The position numbers and the translations under genes are program-made. The notes beneath the pieces are model-generated. The model had not been told where the DNA came from. It ran no database searches and worked only from the letters and a program-made list of their open reading frames with translations. Of a DNA stretch of 64,000 nucleotides, positions 57,840 to 64,000 are shown one piece after another (the first letter of the stretch is position 1; each line of letters begins with the position of its first letter). The stretch lies in assembly GCA_003339415.1 (NCBI GenBank), contig PDHQ01000031.1, forward strand, positions 77,290 through 141,289, read 5' to 3'. The DNA comes from Ophiocordyceps camponoti-saundersi (nom. inval.) (taxonomy: Eukaryota; Ascomycota; Sordariomycetes; Hypocreales; Ophiocordycipitaceae).

Positions 57840-60698
57840 TCATCCCAAATACTCCTTCAACTCCTCCGACTCCTCAAGCAAAGTGGTGAAACTAAACGGG
57901 GCAAAAGGCCAGCCGGCAAACTCGGCAAACTTGGAAAACGACTCTACCCAAGCCAAGCGAAGAGAGTGAAGCATGGCACTGGTGCCCTCCATACAGACCA
58001 GGATGGCGATGGCTATAGTGATCAAAGGTTCAGCCTCGTTTCGTAGAGTACAGGGGAAAAAAGGGGGAAGTGACAGAAGAAGAAGAAAAAAAAGACTTAC
58101 TGAGGAAGAACCAGAGGTAAAAGAAGATGACAATCATGATGACGCCGACGAAACCCGTCTTCTTCAGTGCTAGTCCTAACGTCATGTCCCAGAGCACGAC
58201 GCTGAGCTGTTGGTGGGCGAGAGACAGGGCCCAAAGTCGAAGGTAAGACGCCGTGTGAGAGACACAGTTGAGGCAGAATTCTAAAAAGACAACGTCAAGA
58301 AAGGGCCGCCGAACAGGGACAAAAGAGATCTCTTCGACGTACCGATGGTGTGAATGACCTGGTGAATCATGACCTCGCCAAAGTCAAACTCTTCGTGCTC
58401 GCCCCCGAGGTCCTGCGAGATCATAACCACGCCCTCGCCGTCATCCTCCATGCTACTTCGGAAACCGTTGGCCATGGGCTCGTCGTCGCCATCCAAGGCG
58501 CTAACTCGGGACGTTTCCCCTATGCCACGATACCCCCTGGCCCGGGCGCGGTTGTGTTCCCAACGGAGGAAGAAAGGCTTCAGAAAGAGCAAGACGGGCA
58601 CCTGCACGAAGGCCAGGAGCAGAAGCACCACCTGCACCACCTCCTGGCCCCAGTACAGGCGGACGTCCAGGGTACCCGGCTGGAGGAACATGTAGATGAG
58701 CATGTTGAGGAGGCCGGGAGGCTGGGCTGTGACGACGCCCTTCTGCACGTCGATCCACTGAACCGACCACTTGTAGATGATGCAGAGAACGAGGTAGCCG
58801 AAGATGCTCTGGAAGAAGATCATGCCGGGCACAAAGTTGCCCCAAATGTCGATGGGCTTCCTAAAGTGCTTGGCGTTGATGTAGGCGAAGCACAGCGAGT
58901 ACGTCATGTGGGCCCAGCCGAGGATGATGCTCATCTTCATCTTGAAGCTGTTGCTGAAGAGGAGCTCGTTGTCGGTGCCGTGCCAGGCCCAGTCGATGCC
59001 GAATGGGTAGCGGTAGCCGTTGGAGTTGAGCTCAGCATCGATGGACTGACCTTCCTGCCAGCCGTCCGGCTTCCTGTACGTCCAGGCACTGTCGAAGATG
59101 GTCATGGATTTGGAAAACGAATCGTTGTAGATCAGCCCGGTAAAGATGGAGAAGACGGCCATGACCAGGGCGATGTAACGACCGTAAAAGACCATGGCAA
59201 ACAGCTCAAACGACACTTTCTTCAGCGACTTTTCCCAGTAAATCATGGCCAGTGCGGCCGACAGCATGATGATTGCGTGGCCAAAGTCGCCGAACATGAC
59301 GGCGAAGAGGAAGGGAAAGGTGACGACGACGGGTATGGCCGGGTTGACCTCCTGATAGGTGGCGGTGCCGTAGGCGTTGACAATGGTCTGGAAGCCCTCG
59401 GTAAACTTGTTGGTCTTGATGTAGGTAGGCGGTGTCTTATTGGTCCGGATCTCGTTGATGATGGACGGGATGGACAAGCCGGCTCGGTTGGTGACGTCCT
59501 GAAGCGTGGATCGGATGAGCGGCAGGTCGTTGGTCGGGCACCACGCTTCGGCGATGAGGGTGCGGCGAGCACGGTCATAGGAGAAGAGGTTCAGCGTGCT
59601 GTAGACGGCCTTTTCCTTGGCGACGAGAATCATCCAGGCCGACAGGGACTGGGAGATCTGGCGCAGCTCCGCTTCGAGAGTCGACTGCGTGTTGCGGAGG
59701 ACGCTCTGAACGTCGTCGAGACGATTGTTGACCTCGTGGATCTGGTCGCGTCGCAGGTCGCTGTTCTCGTCGACACTGTAGACGTCGGCTCCCATAGACT
59801 CTGAAATCTTGCGGATCTTGGCGAGAATCTCCTTGCCGTGGGCAAAGATGACGAAGACGTTCTTCTGGACGGCCTCGTTGTTGGACGGGTCGACGAGCTG
59901 CTCCGGGATCTCGGACTGGTTCATGTAGAGGTTGCCGCGCAGGGTACGCCAGAGGATGCGTTCAAAGGCGGCGACACGCTCCCTAGCGATGACGCCGGCG
60001 ACAAAGCCAATGTTCATACCCGAGAAAGACCTGTCGACCTCTGGCGCGGCGGTGTGTTGCTCGACGTCGGAGAGCAGAGGCGCATCGTCGTTATCGGTCG
60101 ACGCGCGAATCTCATCGACGTTGCCATGGGCGCGATCGAAGAAGCTGCCGGCCTCACGAAGAACCCAGCGCCATTCGGTGAGATCGCCCTCGCGTTTTTT
60201 GAGCGTTTCGTAACTATCGTTGAGAGCCGAGATGCGCTGCTCCAGCGTCTGGCTTCGCTCGGCCAGCTCGTCAATCTCCGAAGTCGAGGGAGACGCCAGC
60301 CTCTCGCTGTCCAGATCGAGCTTCTTGAGACCGATGCCAGCCTTTTCCATCTGCGCGTAGAAGTAGCCTGCATGATCTGGTCAGGTATATCCGCGATGTG
60401 GGCGAGGGGGGGAGACGGTGAGATGAGAGGCACGTACGAAGCTGTCTGTCGACATTATCCAGACGGCGAATCTCCTGAGTATAAGTTCTTTGGAAGGCGC
60501 TGACTTTCTCGTTCAACTGCGGATGGTAAGCCGAAGAAAAAAGAGCAATGGAACGGATGAATAACGTACGTCTCGAAACTGACACAACCCAAGCTCACCG
60601 AGAGCCGTGACAACCTCGCGACCGATTTCGTTGGACACGTAGAGCTGCACCATGCTCATGTCCGCCGAGCGGAACGGCGTGTCCTGCTTTGAAGCCAT
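57840..60698 (-). CDS. VPH1: V-type proton ATPase subunit a (Vph1/Stv1)
   Basis: Membrane subunit a of the V0 sector, forming the proton half-channels of the vacuolar/Golgi V-ATPase. Five exons, 60570-60698, 60438-60516, 58343-60367, 58101-58280 and 57840-58012, give 861 residues, normal for the family. The cytosolic N-terminal half starts with [20 protein letters not shown] and includes [11 protein letters not shown]. The membrane half has about eight segments, with [38 protein letters not shown] and [18 protein letters not shown]. The essential arginine of the proton path is Arg759 in [14 protein letters not shown], encoded in exon 4. Junctions rebuild [28 protein letters not shown] and [15 protein letters not shown]. 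Filamentous fungi usually have a single subunit a, so the Vph1/Stv1 distinction is not meaningful here. Confidence 0.95.
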
Positions 60699-61657
60699 GG
60701 CGACGCCGGCTGCGTAGTTTTGGGGGATGGCGATGTAGACGGAGACTGGCGTCGTCAGGCGAAGGAGGAAGCAGACTGGACGATGATGGTCTCCTGAAGA
60801 GGTTCCGAGCTCGGACCGGGGGATTTTCCGGTGTGGGGTCACGTGCTGCGGATAAGCCTCGTGTGTTGGGACTTGGGCCACGGCCAAGTGCTATCGTTTA
60901 CGGATACACATGCCAATGCTGCATGGCTGGGCGCATTGTTAGAAGAACTCTCCCAGCCGCCTCGATTAAAGTCTTACTCTTCTCTTGATCACATCAGAGG
61001 CAGCCACCTTGTGTAAGTTGCAACCTTGGTAGACTGCCTCTTTGAACTGTAAATCAGCTATATGTATATGCTCTCACAGAGCTTAGTTATAGACAAGGTT
61101 GAACCTGACCAGCAACTCTAAGGACAAGCAAACTCGGCGAGGGGAAAGAAAGGTCAACTGGATGACACAAATATGATCATCTTTTCCGATATTCACATGC
61201 CTAGGTATGTAGTTCGTAGTCGCACAACTACAACTTGCCTCTTTGCCACCTAACCCTCCCCTCTTGTCCGCTGCTGTACGACCACAACCAGACACAAGGT
61301 GTATGTAAATGCAATGCAATTATTAAACTGCCTACATACAGACGTACATGTATATCAGTATCCGTACTTTGTACGACACTACTAATACCTACATATACCG
61401 AAGCTACCAAGAAACAAGAGTAGAGAAAATGCCGAACCGAGTCAGTCATCTCGTTCAACCAACGTCAAAAGCACAATGGTTCAAGAAGCCAATCTTCAAC
61501 ATCAGACGCCTTGCCACCTTAAACTTTTTTTTCTTTTCGAGACCCTTCTGTGGGCAAAAGACAAACTTTTTTTTTCCCCTCTTCACTTTTGCCACGCCTC
61601 GCTCATGATGATGAACAGTCAAGCAGCAAAGCAAAAAAAAAAGTTCAAGCCAATCAA
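60699..61657. other. Intergenic region, V-ATPase subunit a / F-box-LRR gene
   Basis: Upstream DNA of VPH1 and downstream DNA of the F-box/LRR gene. It holds TATCCGTA at 61359 and its complement at 60899, and an AT-richer stretch at 61020-61420. No gene was recognised; open frames antisense to the LRR gene run into it but have no independent support. Confidence 0.55.
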
Positions 61658-63545
61658 TCACAACCTCCTCCCAAACATGAAAGATCCGTACATGCCTCCG
61701 ACCTCGGCCGTGGCGACGGGAACCTTGCGCATGCCCCAACTCTCGACACCCATCTTCCACCAGCGTCGCTGGTTGTCGCCGCCGGCGAGGGCGCCGCGAC
61801 CGGGCTTGCGAACCAGCCAGTAACGGCTGCCGAACTCGGTGGCCGTCCATCCCACCTTGTCAAAGTTCTTGTTGAGCTTGGCCGCCCGCTCGTAGGCCCT
61901 TTCCTCGATCTCGATGACGTGCAGCGGCGCCGAGTCGGGAGCCAGCAGCGCGCTCGCGCTCCCGATGACCGTGTCCAGGTCCGAAATGTCCAGGTAGCAA
62001 AGGCTGTGGGAGGAGGGGAGACCATCGGCCCGCTTGAACATGCTTTGAATGTCGTTCATGTCGAGCCCGCGGCCGACGGCGAGCTCTTCCAGCGACTGGC
62101 AGAGGTGGGCGAGGGCGGCCACGTGCGACGAGTCCATCCGGCTTCCCCGGAGATTCAGGGACCGGAGGGTCGGAGGGAGATGCGAAAGCAGCGCGTCCAC
62201 GTCATCCTTTCCCAGCAAGAGGTGATTGACCGAGTCGGTGGCGAGGCTGAGAAAGACGAGGGAATCAATCGCAGCGGGGTGGGTCTTGATGAACCTCACG
62301 ATCACATCGGACGAAAGCTCCTTGCACTTTGTAAGGTTCAAATGGGTGAGTCTCGCGGTGCGAGGGATGGCCTCAAGCGCCTGGTCCGTGATGCGCGTGC
62401 CGGCCACATCCAGATGGGTAAGCCGAGTGAGTCGGGGAAGCAGCGTCTCGAAGACGGCAGAGGGAAGGCTCAAGCACTTGTGGAGGGACAACTTGGTGAT
62501 GGTGAGCGTGTCAGGCCAGGGCCCAGCGAGGACGGACATGAAGGAGTCCTTGAAGGCAGGCGAGGAGCATCCGCAAAGGTCAAGGGCCCGCAGCTGTGGC
62601 ATATCGAAGAGCACCTTGGCAAGGACATTAGGGCTGAGATCGTCGTCGATGTACTCCTGCGCCAGAAACTCTTGAAGGTGGGGGGTGAGCTGGAGGCAGT
62701 GGGCAAGCGTGTCGGAGGTCAGGTTCTGGGTCTGTGCACGCTCGCTGGCGGTCGAGAAGATCATGGACGGGTTGAAGTGGCTGAAGTCGAGGCGGCGGAC
62801 GATGGTGGCGAGGGCCGGGTAATTGTCAATGGTAGTGAGGAATTTGCGGAAGATGCGCGAGTGGGGGATGGTAATGTGGCGGTAGAGAATATCGAGGGTG
62901 GCGGCGTGCATGGCGCGGGACGTCAAGAGGATGGCCATGAGGTCGGCATTACGGGGAGTGAGGCCATTGGGGGGTATCTCGATAACCAAGAGGTCGATGA
63001 TGGCGCCTACAATAGCCAACAGTCAGCTTCCCGGAGCGTACGCCCCATCATGTCGAAGCCGGTACCACGGGCGACGCACCAAGAACCTCGGCCGGAAGGG
63101 TCTCGAGGGGCGACAAGCCGCTCGCGTGAGACAGCCTACTCTCCTTAACAGGCGAGACAGGCCGTCCGTCGTCCCACAAGACGTGCAGCTTGTGCAGATC
63201 CTCACAGCTGCGGCTGACGCGCCGCCCCTTGATGGGAATCTGCTTCCAACCCTTGAAGCTATCCGAGGGGAACCAGAAGCCATGAAGCCTACTCTGCGGC
63301 TGCGTCAGGGGCGGCCTGAAGGAGAACTCTGGCTTTTCGGCCGAAGGGGAATCGTCGAAGACGGCCTCGGGAGCGTCAATGTACGACGACACCTTGGACC
63401 GGGTGAAAGTCTGAGCGAGGCCATCGTCGTTTTCTCGCACCGACGAGAAGGACGATCGAGAGCCGGCGTCGGAGGGGGAGAACTCGCGGACTGGCCGAGG
63501 CTTGACGGAGACCCTAGGGGCTGGGGCACCGCTGCCAGTTGCCAT
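61658..63545 (-). CDS. F-box-like leucine-rich-repeat protein
   Basis: Function unknown; F-box/LRR proteins usually present substrates to SCF ubiquitin ligases. Two exons, 63080-63545 and 61658-63006, give 604 residues. The first roughly 140 residues are disordered, Ser/Pro/Arg-rich. An F-box-like helix is formed across the intron (LSPLETLPAEVL-GAIIDLLVIE), followed by LTSRAMHAATLDILYRHITI. From about residue 230, irregular leucine-rich repeats run on: LRALDLCGCSS, ITKLSLHKCLSLPSAV, LTHLDVAGTRITDQAL, LTHLNLTKCKELSSDV, LRSLNLRGSRMDSSHV and LCYLDISDLDTV. The C-terminal block (NFDKVGWTATEFGSRYWLVR) is conserved in fungal homologues and outside the repeats. Whether the F-box binds Skp1 is not shown by the sequence. 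Confidence 0.85.
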
Positions 63546-64000
63546 GTAACGATCGGTGGATTCACGAAGGGCGATGGAGAGGAGGAGGAGGTTTGACGGC
63601 AGAGGTTATTCAGATGAAGGGAAGACAGTCAGGGGCGGTAATAGATGGAGAGAAGGAGGGAGAGCAAACGATCACTCAAGAGAACACGGGGAAGGTAGAG
63701 AAGAAAAATAAAAGAGGAGGCGGAGAAAGAGGAGATGCAGCGGGGCCGAAGTTTTTACACGGGAGTTGTACGGATAGGCAAGTGGGAAGAAATTTTTTTT
63801 AAAGTTAGCCATCGTGACGACAACAAGCTCCACAGCCCGCCAAAGCTCTCGACTCATCACTGATCAGGGAGAGGAGGCCGCTCCGTACGTAATGGAAACA
63901 GGGGAGGGGGAGGCGAAAGTTGTTGCGTGCGAGGAGGGGAGTCATGTGGCGCATTCTCCTGATTGTCCGCGCTCTGACTCGGGAGTTTCATGCAAATACT
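63546..64000. promoter_or_regulatory. Upstream region of the F-box/LRR gene
   Basis: Purine-rich plus strand (63570-63730) and a TACGGATA octamer at 63769-63776. No further gene starts before the window ends. Confidence 0.45.

Noticed and set aside
58350..59804. 484-codon plus-strand ORF antisense to the V-ATPase gene
   Set aside because: Shadow of the GC-rich coding strand of VPH1; the minus strand carries all conserved motifs.
61550..63148. 532-codon plus-strand ORF antisense to the F-box/LRR gene
   Set aside because: Composition (Gly, Arg, Val, Glu, Asp) is typical of an antisense reading of a GC-rich gene; it shows no domain, and the minus strand has leucine-rich repeats.
61658..63545. 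NLR-type immune-like receptor because of leucine-rich repeats
   Set aside because: No NACHT or NB-ARC P-loop is present; an F-box-like helix precedes the repeats instead.
1..64000. tRNA genes, rRNA genes or CRISPR arrays
   Set aside because: No B-box-like GTTCGAATCC in a cloverleaf context, no rRNA stretch and no regularly spaced repeat-spacer structure was found by eye; CRISPR is also not expected in a fungus.

Overview
The window looks like chromosomal DNA of a filamentous ascomycete (Pezizomycotina, probably Sordariomycetes, possibly Hypocreales). Protein-coding genes are split by short introns, mostly 50-110 bases, with GT..AG ends. The recognisable proteins match the versions known from that group. 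The first 8.6 kb is an AT-rich block with the signature of repeat-induced point mutation (RIP), and intergenic DNA is loaded with microsatellites and homopolymers. Assignment below class level is inference. Exon boundaries were read by hand from splice signals, reading-frame phase and remembered family sequence; there was no alignment or RNA evidence.

Layout. 1-8.6 kb: RIP-saturated, gene-free relic of repeated DNA. 9-18.3 kb: RNase H2 catalytic subunit (+), Sey1 ER-fusion GTPase (-), dienelactone-hydrolase-family enzyme (+), EF-hand MscS-type channel (-). 18.3-26 kb: a sugar-porter MFS transporter (-) flanked by two gene-free, repeat-rich stretches. 26-36 kb: a compact housekeeping block with a Dep1/Sds3-type Rpd3L deacetylase subunit (-), COG7 (-), PLP-homeostasis protein (+), AP-2 alpha (-) and an NDUFAF5-like methyltransferase (+). 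36-39 kb: an orphan proline-rich, probably secreted protein and unresolved DNA. 39.3-40 kb: ARPC5 (-). 40-51.9 kb: an almost 12-kb gene desert with many simple repeats, a roughly 100-base C-rich tract and one promoter-like spot before a 21-codon ORF. 51.9-63.5 kb: TAF4 (-), YSH1/CPSF73 (+), V-ATPase subunit a (-), and an F-box/leucine-rich-repeat protein (-).

The genes do not form a pathway or biosynthetic cluster. Several serve the endomembrane system (Sey1 ER fusion, COG7 Golgi tethering, AP-2 endocytosis, V-ATPase acidification, ARPC5 actin), and others serve nuclear gene expression (TAF4, Dep1/Sds3-like, Ysh1, RNase H2). Four divergent pairs share short upstream regions: SEY1/DLH, COG7/PLP protein, AP-2 alpha/NDUFAF5 and TAF4/YSH1.

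The strongest unusual signals are: near-total loss of CpA/TpG in the first 8.6 kb, with survivors almost only in GCA/TGC; an octamer TATCCGTA repeated at least 21 times in non-coding DNA; two stop-free introns whose lengths are multiples of three (YSH1, AP-2 alpha); and the orphan secreted-protein locus at 36.9-37.7 kb.
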